A DNA stretch of 64,000 nucleotides from Mesostigma viride (GCA_009746045.1 RPFO01002176.1:70001-134000); one strand, 5' to 3'. Shown: positions 32,003-43,404, counted from the stretch's first letter. Numbers and translations: made by a program. The notes: generated from the letters alone by a model not told the origin.

Positions 32003-32984
32003 AAGCGCGAGGGCGAGAAGCGCGAGGGCGAGAAGCGCCAGTAAAACGCTGGTTACCAGCCCCTTCCCTGCAGAAATTCTGGATGGCTGGCGAAGCATGA
32101 GAGCGAGTGCCGTGGGTCTCGCGTGGCGGGCTGTGCCTTTCTCTTGTTTGATGCGGAAATAATGCTTTTGAAATGAGCTGGCTAGCTTCTTTGATACGGG
32201 CAGCTGGTGAGCCTTTGTTTGTAAACCAAGAAATGCATCGCTGTGGCGAGTTCAGGTTGGCAGATGTGAGCCTGTTCTCCAGCCTCCTGCTGGCCACGTT
32301 GCGATATGGCAATTGTGCAGCTTGTCATGATTCTTGGGGCAACATTCCCTGGTCTTCGAAAGTGAGCCAGAAAAAGCAGGGGCCCCTTGGGAATTGAGCT
32401 AAGGGTCACGGTGGTACAGTGGGATAGTCTCCTGTACAAAGATTGTGCTAGCATCGTCCTAGTCCTTCCACGGCATTGGATCGCCAGGCGTCCAGGCATA
32501 GTTGTCTCACTTCATGTACCGAATGTGTGGTTGCATATGATCTGCGTTGAGGTGCTGTAAATATAACTTTTAACAGCCTCCATCGCGGCTGTTAAATTCT
32601 TGTACGTACAGAATTATTGAATTTGGCTTTTTTTCTTGACTGGTTGTATGCATGCCTTGATGGGGACTTCCCAACCAATGATCTGCGTGGTGCATTAAGT
32701 TATTTGTGCAGTAAAAATTACATGCAAGTCGCTCTATATAGCATATGTGCTGTCTCATCGATATGCACATGTACATGTACGCTTGAGAATTTAAAGCCAG
32801 CTAGTGCATGATGCATGTCAGGCTATGTATATGTAATGACTTTGCTTTTTCTCAATTAGCCGGTATACGCGTATCAGTACGTACTACGCTGGTAATCTGA
32901 TCCTCACCACTGCCTGCATCGAGTACATCACAGACATGCGAAATATGCGAGTGAATATAAAGTGACAAACTGGATAAAAAAGCT
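32003..32984. other. 3' flank of the small protein gene
   Basis: No further gene is supported. TGTAA, the usual green-algal polyadenylation signal, occurs at about 32,556, which would give a long 3' UTR. Confidence 0.35.
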
Positions 32985-33884
32985 AATTAATTAATTCATT
33001 CAACTCGTGCTCCCGTTGGGGAGTCATGCACGGAGCACCGAAGTGCTTTTAATCCCTGCATGTGCACCGACAACAGGAAGAAAGGGCAGAGACCCCCTTT
33101 CTCCTTCATGCCAGAAGCATGCCACAACGGCAATTGGACACGCCATAGACGATCCGGCATGTGCTGTGGGTGCAATAAGACCCAAGTGAGCATATCATCA
33201 GTAACAAGTAGCGTGGGCAAGTAATCTGATCATAGCCAGGACGTATAGCATGGCTGGATACAATGGCTAAGCTAAGGCTATGGCTGGTTGTGTACCGTGT
33301 GTTAGCGGTGCACGTGACTAGGTATGGTGGCACAGCTAGGCAAACATTCTAGGCATGGCTGCCATGGCGGCATTGGATACCACCAATGGATACAAGCTAT
33401 AGTGCTGTTCAAGCTATTCTAGCCCGCAGGGGGCGTCCACATCTTGTGGTTAATCATCAGGTCCCCGCCCCTCCAGTACATCTTGGGCTTTTGCAGGGGT
33501 CCTGCTTGTGGCGGAGGTATTCCGGCCACAGGTCGCGTCGCAGCTGCTGCTGAGCGGGGGTCAGGTCGTCGTCCAGCGTTCACCAGGTGAGGTCGTGCAC
33601 CCTCTTGCGACGAGAAAGTCGAACCGCCGCTTGTCCTCAGGGGAGGGGAAGGTGAGCAGGACTGGTGGGGGAGCCCGGCCTTGTCCCGTGAGTGGGGAAG
33701 GCGGTGGCACCCGCGCAGTTCTACCTCACCTACCAGGCCCATGAGGGTGAGAAGCTGGTCCTTGAGCTCGTCGGCAAGGGTGGTTGACGTCTCTCCTGGC
33801 TTCTGGGGGAAACGACGCAGCACCACTCGGCACTCGCGGCGAGCGCGGTCGGTGGCCTCCCGTTGTTCGGCCTGGCGGTGGTCG
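32985..33884 (-). mobile_element. ORF1-only LINE derivative, 5' truncated
   Basis: Minus strand: remnants of ORF1 (33,419-33,826, ending MYWRGGDLMINHKMWTPPAG), a 3' UTR closely matching 25,400-25,798, hairpin CTCCCGTTGGGGAG at 33,010 and a TTAATTAATT tail at 32,985-32,998. ORF1 is frame-shifted. The match to the 61,744 copy ends at 33,884 (CCTGGCGGTGGTC). Confidence 0.75.
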
Positions 33885-33976
33885 TAAAAAATCTAGATAT
33901 ATAGAAAGTGTAATATACTTCTTGTATAGTATGCAGTGAGACAGCTATTGCTGCTGATAATAGGCAGTGCAATTAT
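33869..33976. repeat. 110-bp direct repeat, left copy
   Basis: Starts GGCCTGGCGGTGGTC and ends AGTGCAATTAT. Repeated at 35,661-35,771 with one 3-bp difference, bracketing a 1.68-kb segment. Confidence 0.9.
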
Positions 33977-35660
33977 TAATAGGCCGTGTTGGTCTGTACG
34001 GCAGTACGGGGTATTCGGTAAAACCCGCGCGTACTGCAAAAGTACGGGTATTTTCAGGAGGGGTAAAAAAAAACCGGGAAAAAATACGCAGTACGGCAGT
34101 ACGGGTATTTTTCAAGTTGTGGTTAAGAAGTACGGGGTATTTTTGCGGCGAATGCTGAAAACTACGGGGTATTCCAAGGATGTGTGACCCTGCAGCCAAC
34201 AAATGTTACTCCTATATAATTATTCTATGCTATTCATTAATGAACATATAGTGGTAGTGACTTGCCACCTGCCACACTTGGATTTACATTGCAATACATC
34301 CTTCAAGTACATGTGTATATTGTGGTCATGCAAATTATTGACCATTTAACACCGGTCTCTTTTATTATAATACATCAGCCTTTACAAATTATTATAATAC
34401 CCTTTAATTATAATGCATCAGCCTTTACAAAATTTGCATGAATGCCATCAACTCAATATAATGCATGATTGAATATGGTATAATGCACCCAGATCTCTGC
34501 CTAGTTGATGCAGTGGATGTGATAGCACTACAGTCGGCAGCTTTGCTGCACAATGACAACAAGTGCATGCCATGAATCCCTGAAAAATAAAATGGCAATC
34601 AACCCATGCAGAATGAACCACACAATAAACTGCCAAGGAAATGCCCGAAAAAGTAAATACGAAGTGGCAAGTAGCCCAGAAAACACACCGTCAACTGCCA
34701 GGGCATTCCTGAGAAAAAGTATATGGCAAACTGCAGTTATCTGGGCATGCCCAGATAACGCTGTCAACTGCCAATGATATGCAGGCCTGGAAAAGCACTG
34801 TGGAATCGTCTTCTGCACTGCCTTGCCAGAGCCACAAGGGCCAGCACCCGGGGCAGCGGCAGGCAGAAGGGCCTTGGCAACGCGGGCACCGAGCGCTGCC
34901 CTCAGCTCTCTCCTTTCCAACCGGGCTGCCTCAGCCGCCTGAAGCCTCCCGATCAGGCCTTCTACATTCCCGGACTCCTTGCAAAACGCGGCTCCCTTGT
35001 TGGGGATGTGGCCGAGATGGCCGACAGCGCGATCCTTGCTAAAGCTGCCAGGCCTGCCGAACTTGTAATCGCACAGCTTGCACGCCCACCTCTGGCCGAC
35101 TACCACCTCTTCCCCAACGGTCTTTTCCACCTCGTCAATCAGATGGAGGTATTGATACTCCTCTACTTTTCTGTCGTTTGGGGCTCTACGCAGCGCCATG
35201 GTCGCATCTCAGTAGGTGATTGCCTGGCGCACAATGCATGAACCGTCGCACCACCCTCCATTTTCCTCGTCCATTTTCCTTGTCCATTTTTCTCGTCAAT
35301 TTTCCGCGTCCTTCTAGAACTGCACGCTTATGATTCTGCCAGGCTGTCCCCTTACAGCTTTTCTCCCAGTGACGCAATAAAAAATCCTGTCAAAAAGGAA
35401 AAAGGTGCACTGTCACGCGCGTATCTTACTAGGGAGTAGCTATGCACTCGCTGCAATTTCTGCTATCTCAGCACCGCGGACAGGTTCCTGGGCCTCAATC
35501 TCGCGTGACAGTGACCTGCCCCCCCGCCCTACGCACCTCCGAAATCGGCGAAGTCCAAAGTGAAAAACAGCGAAAATCGTACGGCGTACGCGGTCGAAAG
35601 CGTCGGTACCGTACAATACGGCGTACTTTCATACCCGAGTTGCCGTACGGACCAACACGG
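33977..35660. mobile_element. Candidate DNA transposon bracketed by 110-bp direct repeats
   Basis: The ends show imperfect inverted repeats: CCGTGTTGGTCTGTACGGCA on the left and, as reverse complement, CCGTGTTGGTCCGTACGGCA on the right. No target duplication can be found directly at the ends. A BED-like zinc-finger ORF inside suggests hAT ancestry. Confidence 0.45.
34528..35199 (-). pseudogene. hAT-like transposase N-terminal fragment with zinc finger
   Basis: Starts at a true ATG. Residues 37-72 contain CKLCDYKF and, about 20 residues later, HLGHIPNKGAAFC, a C2H-type zinc finger like the BED domain at the front of hAT transposases. QKTIPQCF about 60 residues on resembles the post-BED linker of such proteins. 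The remaining 80 residues are hydrophobic and AT-rich and may be intron or unrelated sequence. No catalytic core is present. Confidence 0.45.
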
Positions 35661-35771
35661 GGCCTGGCGGTGGTCGTAAAAAATCTAGATATATAGAAAG
35701 TGTAATATACTTCTTGTATAGTAGTATGCAGTGAGACAGCTATTGCTGCTGATAATAGGCAGTGCAATTAT
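35661..35771. repeat. 110-bp direct repeat, right copy
   Basis: Second copy of the 33,869-33,976 repeat; contains GTATAGTAGTATGCAG where the left copy has GTATAGTATGCAG. Confidence 0.9.
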
Positions 35772-35789
35772 CGTGCTTGGCTGGTTGGT

Positions 35790-36464
35790 ACTCCCATGCA
35801 TGCCGCGTAGCTAGTTTCCATCTGTTGGTCGTCCTGTCGCCGTACCTTGTAGTGGATTATGTTGTGTGCCAGGCACGTGCCCGCTTGGCTAGCATTGCAG
35901 GCCGTGCCCCTGGCCTAGTGATCAAGAACGAGCTTGGGGAAGGGGGGCCGAACAACAAGCAAAATTTACTAGCTGACCTCATTTATGCCGACGACATCAC
36001 TCTCATCGAGAAGCCGGAGTCTGCCTAACTTTGGCTGGACTGCCTGGTGCTCGAGGCCCGGGCGGTTGGTCTAGAAATCAGCCCCAAAACGGAGCTAGGC
36101 CCTGGCTCTCGGCATGGCCAGGCCGGCCCCGTCCACACTCCGCCTCTTAGACGACACCGAGGTCAACTACCCTACTTCAGGTCGCTTCAAGCTGCATCTC
36201 GGCAGTTGGCGCTTCCCGACTGCGAGGACGACCTGACGACACGGATCGGCATGGCGTGGGCGCAACTCGATGACCACCGCCGCTGGTGGAGCAACCCTGC
36301 CCTACCCCGCGGATCGTCAAGCGTGACCTATTCAAGGTCGTCATAATTCTGACGATCCTGACCTACGGCGCCAAGACCTGGACACTGACACAGGAGCTGG
36401 AGCAACGCGCCTCGACGGCACCGTCACCAAGAAGATGCTGCGCAAGGCCCTTTACATCCCTTTT
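35790..36464 (+). pseudogene. LINE reverse transcriptase fragment, plus strand
   Basis: Plus-strand blocks: LSPYLVVDYVVCQARARLA, then LLADLIYADDITLIEKPESA (catalytic YADD), then after a stop VGLEISPKTE, and DLFKVVIILTILTYGAKTW. Same region of ORF2 as 22,900-23,500 but in opposite orientation. Truncated at both ends and split by stops. Confidence 0.8.
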
Positions 36465-36856
36465 AATTAATTAATTAATTAAACTCGTGCTCCCGTTGGG
36501 GAGTCACGGAGCACGGAAGTGCTTTTAATCACTGTTTGTGCACGTAAACAGGAGAAAGGGCAGAGACCCCCAGTCTCCTTCATGCCTAAGGCATGCCACA
36601 GCTGCATTCGGGCACGCTAGCAGCCTAAACGGACACGCTAACGATCCGGCAATCTGTGGGTGCAATATATAAGACCCATGTGAGCATGGCATAACAGGGA
36701 GCGTGGGCAAGGAATCTGGTCATAGCCAGGACGTATAGCGCATGGCTGTACAAGGACTAAGCTAAGGCTATGGCTGGTTGTATACCGTGCGTTAGCGATG
36801 CACGTGACGAGGTATGTTGGCACAGCTAGGCAAACATGCATTCTAAGCATGGCTGG
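36465..36856 (-). mobile_element. ORF1-only LINE, 3' part (other part at 61,217-62,860)
   Basis: Tail of AATTAATT repeats (36,465-36,482), hairpin CTCCCGTTGGGGAG, and a 3' UTR matching 25,400-25,760. The copy stops at GCATGGCTGG and resumes at 61,212 after the gypsy element. The 5-bp GCTGG is duplicated at the junctions. Confidence 0.85.
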
Positions 36857-37509
36857 TGTTACGCCGCAAGCCTCGGCCACCACCTCTACCTCTACCTGTC
36901 CTGATACTACCTAAACTAGTGAGGCTGCTTCTATTTACACCCCTAGCGAAAGACGACCGAGACGAACCAGATCTCAATGCATTTACATATGTACTACTGT
37001 AATACGCCATAGGCCATTTAATCAAACCCGTTTACTCCAGGAAAAGAGGAAGGAAACACAACTACACTGCCGTGACCCAAGCCTATATGTATTAAAAATA
37101 TAATTACTTACAGCAGAGTGAAATCACTCAAACCAAAGCAAACGCCCAGCTATAAACCCCAAGCCTATATGTGTTAATTCATTTAACACACGCCGAGTGA
37201 CCACACAAGGAGTGGAACGTGCATAAATGGTCACCAACGGTCCAACAGGCTCGGGCCGACCTGGCCCTCGCCTGCAGAAACACAGAAACACAAGCAGGTG
37301 CACAGATGCACGCCTGTCCACTACATTCTACAAAAGGATAAGGACCACTAATATAGTACGCGGCGCGGCGCCCAAAGGCACCCACTATACCACAGTACTG
37401 TTACGGGGACAATCATGTCCAAACTAGAACTGCACGTAACCTAGGAACAACCGAGGCCAAGGACCTAATTTACGTCCGTAACTACAACGAATTGTTACGC
37501 GACGTAACA
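36857..37509 (-). repeat. 3' LTR of the gypsy element (653 bp)
   Basis: TGTTACG...CGTAACA. It is longer than the 5' LTR because it keeps about 83 bp between two copies of CCCAAGCCTATATGT; the 5' LTR has lost one copy and the sequence between. Confidence 0.92.
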
Positions 37510-37519
37510 CCTCCCCCCC
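37510..37519 (-). other. Polypurine tract of the gypsy element
   Basis: GGGGGGGAGG on the minus strand directly abuts the 3' LTR, the expected site for plus-strand priming. Confidence 0.7.
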
Positions 37520-38044
37520 ACAAAGGTAGGGAGCCCTCTCCCTACGCCGAGAGGAGGGAACCAAAGGGGTAGGAAAATAATCCTAATGCACCCAGCACAT
37601 ACCAACACACTCGATAGACCATCCCAGATACAAAGCACCAATAGTTCACACGGTCTCCACCACCACGCCGGGTGGTGTAGGGTTAGCCAGCACCAAGCCT
37701 GGTGGTAGGTTCCCCTAACTGCCTGGAACGGAGTCCTGGCCGGGGGGGACGGCACTGGGCAGGACACACAGAGTAAACACATCAGCGCTAAGGACCAAGA
37801 ACAGCCAATCAACTGGCCAGAATATGAGGGCGACTCTACATACCGGAGGGACAACACCCTCAGGTCGGGCCTAAGGCCCTCTATCTAGTGGCCATCCGTC
37901 TGGTAAGTGCCACGAGAGGCCAGCAGGACCTCCAGGTAGGCCTGGTAGTGAGCCACATCCTCGACATTGTCATGCCTATCTACAGTGAGGAAAACATCGG
38001 CCCACACGCCGTCAGGAAAGAGGCCCAGGAAGGCCCAGTAATAC

Positions 38045-38361
38045 CTATGCTGCGTGAGGACGACCTGGCCACGGGCCCAGTCCAGAAAGCCACAGGCAAA
38101 GAGGCGAAGGAAAGGCTCTACCGCGATCAGGCAAACCCGAAGGGGTAGGCTCTACTGCAACACCCCGGGTCGACCGAGGGGACGACGGGACCGGAGAGGG
38201 AGGAACAGACGCCGAGGAGACGGACGCAGCGCTCGAGGTAGAATAATCTGGAGTATAATGTACCTCGGCTGAGGCGCCCGAAGGGGCAGGACCACTAACC
38301 GCTAGTCCCGCCGACTGATCAGCTATCTCCATGAACTCTACGGCCCGTAAAAGGTCGCAGG
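38045..38361 (-). CDS. Gypsy ORF3, C-terminal part (split by copia)
   Basis: Continues the frame of 44,932-45,354 once the copia element and one GCAGG are removed, giving 244 residues in total. Ser/Pro/Ala-rich with a Gly/Pro tail and no recognised domain. About 530 bp of untranslated sequence follow before the polypurine tract. Confidence 0.6.
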
Positions 38362-38845
38362 AGTTAGGAAATGAGAAATGAACGACGTGGTATATTGCTT
38401 GAGAACACTGTGTGCTGAGAGCAATGAATTGCTTGGTTCATTAGAAAATAGGTTTACCCTTTATCAACGTTCCTCTCACTGGCTGCGCCGCCAGTGACCG
38501 TTGGGTGCAGACCGTTGGCCCGAGGCCGCACGATGACAGGTAGCAGTCTAGTCACTGCATCGTGTGATCACAGATCAATGCACGCTGCAGTACGGTCCCT
38601 ATCTAGGATACTCTAGTACCGTCCAATGACAGGACACTACGTATACTGGGTACTGACATCTGTCACGTACCCCAGTACCCAAAGTACCTATCTAGGGAAA
38701 CGTATGCGACTCGACTAGCATTCCTATCTGCATAGCCCACGTGGTATTTATATTCACATACCAACGTAGGTTTACAAGGCTTATTCATACGTTGTATTCA
38801 CAATGCCTTTGAGACTTAGTCTACAGCAAAGCATGGAGACTAACT
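38362..38845 (-). repeat. 3' LTR of the copia-like element
   Basis: 484 bp, no difference from the other LTR that I can find, implying a very recent insertion. Confidence 0.95.
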
Positions 38846-39212
38846 CCAGTATTGTTTTATTATTTATTTCAGGTCTGCACCCCCAACATTATTGTTATTG
38901 TTTTTAAGTTGATTAGGGGTACAAAAGAGACATGGCTGGTTGAGCCAGGTTGGTTACAGCTGGCTGTTCTGGCCAGGTGTTATATTGCACATTAAATAAG
39001 GTGTACACAGCTGGCTGGTTTGGCCAGTTATTGGAGCACACATTAAGTAAGTGGATACAAAGCTTGTGTCCTCAAGCTGCAAATGGATACAAATCTGACC
39101 TAGCCAGCACTCACACCCCACAACGAATGTGTTGAATTTTATGGCGCCCAGCAGCTATCGCTGTGGTAAGGGGGTGTGGTGGTTGTGTACTGTGCTATGG
39201 CCAGTCATTTAT

Positions 39213-39509
39213 TCAAACACTGACTCTGATATCATAGGGGTTCATGTTCTGAAAGAGGAGCTGGTACTGTTGGCCAGCAGCATCCCGCAGCTTCGTTAGA
39301 GCGTCTGCTGGGTTGTCCTCATCATCCACATGAGTCCAGCTGGAAAAATAGGTGGCCTCCTGTTTGAGGATCACCCGATCCAAGTCAGTGTGGACAGCAG
39401 CAGAAACAGATTTCTTGGTTAGAAAACTGATCACAGAAAAGCTGTCAGTGTAGAGATGTGAGATTACATTGCATGTGCTGCCTGCCTGGGTTTGTAGCCA
39501 GGTGAGCAT
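39213..39509 (-). pseudogene. Copia RNase H, C-terminal end (shifted frame)
   Basis: LYTDSFSVISFLTKKS and HVDDEDNPADALTKL are the last blocks of copia RNase H (the latter matching the usual H..E...ADILTK motif). It is in another frame from the preceding RT ORF, so a one-base shift lies near 39,515. Confidence 0.75.
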
Positions 39510-41112
39510 GTGCTGCAGCTAGGGAACGAGCATGCAATGCAGCAGACACCACAGCACGACATTCAGCTGAGTTGCTGCTGCCAGGTTTTCTGCGGTGTAG
39601 CCTGCTGTACCAGGAAGTGAGGGACATGTAATCTGACCTGTTGGTGAGAAAAAACAGCCCTGATTCCCGTGCCCCCATCTGATTGATTGTTCTGCTCTCC
39701 ATGGAGCTGTCCATGACACATTGGATGTGGATGTCTTCCATCAGATTCAGGCCATGGAGGATGAGGGGGGGACAGTCATTGACCAACTTCCTGATGTGAC
39801 TGCATTTTATCTTGACTAGAACATCATGGGTGACCCTGCTGATGACAGCTAAGGGAGCCCCACAGATGGCTGACCACCACCCCAGTTTGCCCTGAACAGT
39901 GGCACACATGTGTAAGGGGAGGTAGTTGTCCTGCAGCAGATCTAGACAATCTTGGATATATTCTGCAGGAGGGGAGAGAGAGCAGACCCACTGATCTGGC
40001 TGCCTATGCAGCTGCAACATGATGCCACAGAACTGGATGGGGGTTGTGCTCAATTCCACCTGTTTGCCAATCTCATATGATTCCTGGACCTGCTGAATAA
40101 AGGTTTTCACCTCAGCTCTAGGCCCACAAATGAGTTGGTCATCTCCATGCCACACAAAGAACAGCCGTCCAGAGGGGGTGGGTACAACAAAAAAGCATGG
40201 GTCCAGGTCATCATACGTGGCCTTGAGCTTTTTGAATACTTCCTCTGCTGAGTCTCTGAAAATTTTTGGGGCACTGACAAGCCCTTCCACCCCATTGTTG
40301 ATGATAAGGTGGGGCTCATCAATGTAAGGTTTCCACACAGCTGGGGTGTCTACCACGTACACCTTCCCTTTCCACACAGATTCAGCCTTTTCTGGGTCCC
40401 CCCTGAGGAAGGCCCTTTTAATATCAGTGGCTTTGCAGACATAGTCTTGTCCTGTATTGAGGTTGTGTAGGAATAGGGAGAGCATGATCCTGAGTGAGGT
40501 TTGTTGCAACCCAGGTGTGTAGGTTTCCCCTTTTGGCAGTGTGGATGTCCCCTTTAATTCTGTGACACATGGTCTGGCATGGAAGATTGGGGAGCCCACT
40601 TTTTGTGGTTTTTGTTTGAGAACAAATTTTAATCTGAGCTTTTTGGCTCCCTCTGGCACGTCCCATGAAGGGGTGACAGGAGGTTTGTATTGAGGGTTTT
40701 TGGGGTTGGGCAGGACCCATTCCTGCCTGGCTTGGTGGACAATGGCCATCAGCCACTTGGTAAACCCTTTTTGTGTTTTGCATTCTTGTATGACGTGGGA
40801 GATTTGGTGGGGTGAGTGCATGGCTATGTCCCACTTACCCAGCCCAAAGGCTGAGGGATGGAGGAACTGGCTGTGCACTAACTTGTCCAAATCAGGGATC
40901 TCCCCTGGTGCATACTGAGTGTTGACTGCCTTGATGACAGCATCCATACCAGGGACAATACTGGAGAGAGGGATTTTAAAGTGGTCCAGAGGAACTGCAC
41001 CCACCCCTGTGACACTGAGCTCATTAGCTGAGATAAGCACCCCAGGATAGGATACAAAAGGTTCCCCCAACAAGGTGTTACCAGAGTACCCCTCCACCAC
41101 CTGGAAGGGTGT
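39445..41112 (-). pseudogene. Copia-like retropepsin end + reverse transcriptase + RNase H
   Basis: The frame follows an in-frame TAG at 41,113. The first 30 residues (TPFQVVEGYSGNTLLGEP) look like the second half of a retropepsin. The RT has ATDIKRAFLRG (copia block with the first catalytic Asp), NGVEGLVSAPKIF and VWHGDDQLICG, in which HGDD replaces the usual YVDD. RNase H begins at VMDSSMESRTINQMG and reaches SAECRAVVSAALHARSL before the frame shift. Length and order fit copia RT-RH. Confidence 0.8.
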
Positions 41113-41115
41113 CTA

Positions 41116-42369
41116 AATACCAAGTATAGGGAGCATCACCTGTCCCACTACATCCAGTGAGCTTTGGCCTGAGAAATCCTGCACCCGTGCCCAAAATGAA
41201 GGTGCAATCTCAAGACCAGGGATGGCTTGTGCACTGATCACACTGACCTGTGCCTGAGTGTCTATTGCCAGGGTCCAGGGGTCCTGACTAGTGCACACAG
41301 CTGAGACTTTTGCCAACCCTTCGGCCACAGCAGCTTGTTGCTTATGTGACCTGTGTAATGCTTGCAAGGCGACTGCCAATCTTGACCTCAGAGCGGGAGG
41401 GTTGGCAGACAATTTGGTGCCTTGGGGCTGAGCTAATGCTTCCAACCCAGCTACCTCGTGCCTGGTTAAGCGATCCCCAGGTTGTGAAGTGGGCCTGGCT
41501 TCACTGAGGGTGGAAGGGTTCACAGAGGGTGCTGTGGTGCTGTCAACAGCAGTAATTGGTGGCTCAGGGCTACTGCTGGGCATGCTGGAGTTGCCAGATA
41601 GAAGTAGTGAGTCCATGCTTAAAGACTCTTCCCCAGGCACGTCTGCCATGGGAGAATAATACTTCTTAATTCTATGACAGCTCACCCTATGACGCTTCCC
41701 ATTGATATTGTGCTTGACCTCCACGGTCTTGCTGTTTTTGGTAAATCCACGGATGGTAACTGGACCTAGCCAAGTTCCAACCTTACCAAAGCGGTTTTCC
41801 TTGTAATAGAGAACTTGATCACCTTTTTGGAATACTGGCCTGGGATGGGTTTTATCTTTTTCTGCCAGTTTTGCTGAGGTTTGTGCACGTGCAGTGTTGT
41901 ACAGTGCTATCACCTCTGGGGGATATACACCTGCCTGCAGGCCTGCTGGGATTACTTCACCCCACTTGGCATGCAAGACAGGTCTCATGTTTAGGGTTGT
42001 GCACATTTCATGGCACCAGAGTGCCCTGTCACAATAGACCCCTGAAGTAGCATCCTTGGAAGGATTTTTGGCTAGTAGGGTTTTGACAGATCTGATGGTT
42101 CTTTCAATGACCCCCTGACCCTCATGATCTTCCAGCCCAGCAATCTCGATTGCTTCACACCCTTCCAGGTCAGTCAGACAAGAAAATTGTTGATCAAGCA
42201 AAATTCTGTCAACTGGGTAGAATCTGGGTAAAGCAATCATGAGTGCAACACGTAGCTGCCCTGCAGACATCATGCCAGGTAGGGGTTCCATTACTGTGAA
42301 CCTGGACCATGAATCTTTTAGGATCAGGTAGGGCTGGACATCTTTGTTGATGTGCATCACATCCCCCAT
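41116..42369 (-). pseudogene. Copia-like integrase core followed by retropepsin-like segment
   Basis: The integrase core begins DVMHINKDVQPYLILKDSW, with a second Asp in RILLDQQFS and the Glu in GQGVIERTIRSVKTLL. A C-terminal domain (FQKGDQVLYYKENRFGKVGTW) follows. After a Ser/Pro linker comes LAIDTQAQVSVISAQAIPG at 41,206-41,271, which looks like the DTGA active-site loop of a retropepsin with Gln in place of Gly. The frame ends at TAG 41,113-41,115; the same frame continues beyond. Confidence 0.75.
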
Positions 42370-42607
42370 CTTCCACCACTATCATGCCTCTAGTGGTGGA
42401 AGGAGTTGCAGTATGCCATTTTTTAGGTTTGGGGCTGTTAAACTGACATTCTTGACAGTGTTGTCTAGCCAGTTTTACTGCATTCCTGAGTGGTTTTCCC
42501 ATGCTACTACCCCCCAGCCGTCTGGCTAGTTCCTCAGCCACTGTTTCATGACCCATGGCTAGGCAGCAGCTGGTGAGCAAGCTCCTTGATATCAATGGAG
42601 TTGTCAA
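42209..42607 (-). pseudogene. Copia pre-integrase zinc-binding region
   Basis: MGHETVAEELARRLGGS followed by ARQHCQECQFNSPKPKKW matches the HH-CC zinc region ahead of copia integrases. It overlaps the integrase frame; a G5 run near 42,367 with one extra base would explain the shift. Confidence 0.7.
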
Positions 42608-42945
42608 CAGTGGGGGTTAGTGCTTTTATGTAAGGTTCCAGTACAGGGTGTTGGGAGGACAGTAAGGTTGCTGCCTCAAAATCAATTATGCCCTGGCTGC
42701 CATCCCCAATGGTAATGAGATCATCATCCTCAGAGTAAGCAAGGTGAGAGAACTCACATTGAGTTGGGTAGCGAGGCCTGTTGCAACGGCTGCCTGGAGC
42801 TGGCCAGGTTGTGCCTCGTGTAGTGGCAGCCTGGGCAGAGATCCACATTGTTGACCAGTGTAGGGTTGTGGTTGCACTGGTTGCGGCTGTGCCCCGTCTG
42901 GAAGCACCTCAGGCACCTGACCCTTCCAGGGTTGCCAGGTTGCCT

Positions 42946-42950
<5 letters not shown>
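42546..42950 (-). pseudogene. Copia gag C-terminus with CCHC zinc knuckle
   Basis: CLRCFQTGHSRNQC near 42,865-42,910 is a C-x2-C-x4-H-x4-C knuckle directly after the poly-Asn tract. A second Cys/His pair (CPGCH) follows. The next frame (SEDDDLITIGDGSQGIID) leads to the pre-integrase region without any protease signature. Confidence 0.65.
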
Positions 42951-42951
<1 letters not shown>

Positions 42952-43041
<90 letters not shown>

Positions 43042-43043
43042 AT
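42952..43043. repeat. (GTT)n microsatellite = poly-Asn in gag
   Basis: About 30 GTT units. On the minus strand, in frame with the zinc knuckle, they encode a poly-Asn run. Confidence 0.9.
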
Positions 43044-43113
43044 TGCCCTGTGAGGGCCTGTTGTTGGTATTGTTATTGTTAATTAATTAATCGCAGCTTT
43101 TCTTGTTTGTTCA

Positions 43114-43404
43114 TTGTATTGATTGAGAGGACAGTATCTTTGCTGCCTCAAAACCCACCATGGTTTGGTAGCATTTTCGTTTGTTTGCTTGTAATGAGAG
43201 GACAGAAGCTGTGCTGCCTCAACACCAACCATGGTTTGGTAACAGTTTCGTTTGTTTGTTTGCAGTGAGAGGACAGCATCTGTGCTGCCTCAACACCAAC
43301 CATGGTTTGGTAACAGTTTCATTTGTTTGCTTGTAATGAGAGGACAGCATCTGTGCTGCCTCAACACCAACCATGGTTTGGTAACAGTTTTGTTTGTTTG
43401 TTTG
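43114..43404. repeat. ~78-bp tandem repeat x 4 in copia gag region
   Basis: Unit GAGAGGACAGCATCTGTGCT...ACCATGGTTTGGTAACAG. It resembles the sequence GAGGACAGTAAGGTTGCTGC at 42,655, suggesting expansion from the element's own gag-pol sequence. Confidence 0.85.

Noticed and set aside
31982-32044. Reassignment of TAG to a sense codon
   Set aside because: Other genes and elements here are consistent with standard stops (for example the gypsy gag TAG followed by pol in another frame); a recent stop or chance is simpler.
37227-37427. Open frames within the gypsy LTRs
   Set aside because: Present in both LTRs on either strand with no ATG context, motif or conservation beyond LTR identity.
42781-43090. 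Plus-strand poly-Val / poly-Leu open frames
   Set aside because: Artefact of the (GTT)n array, which is poly-Asn in the copia gag on the other strand.
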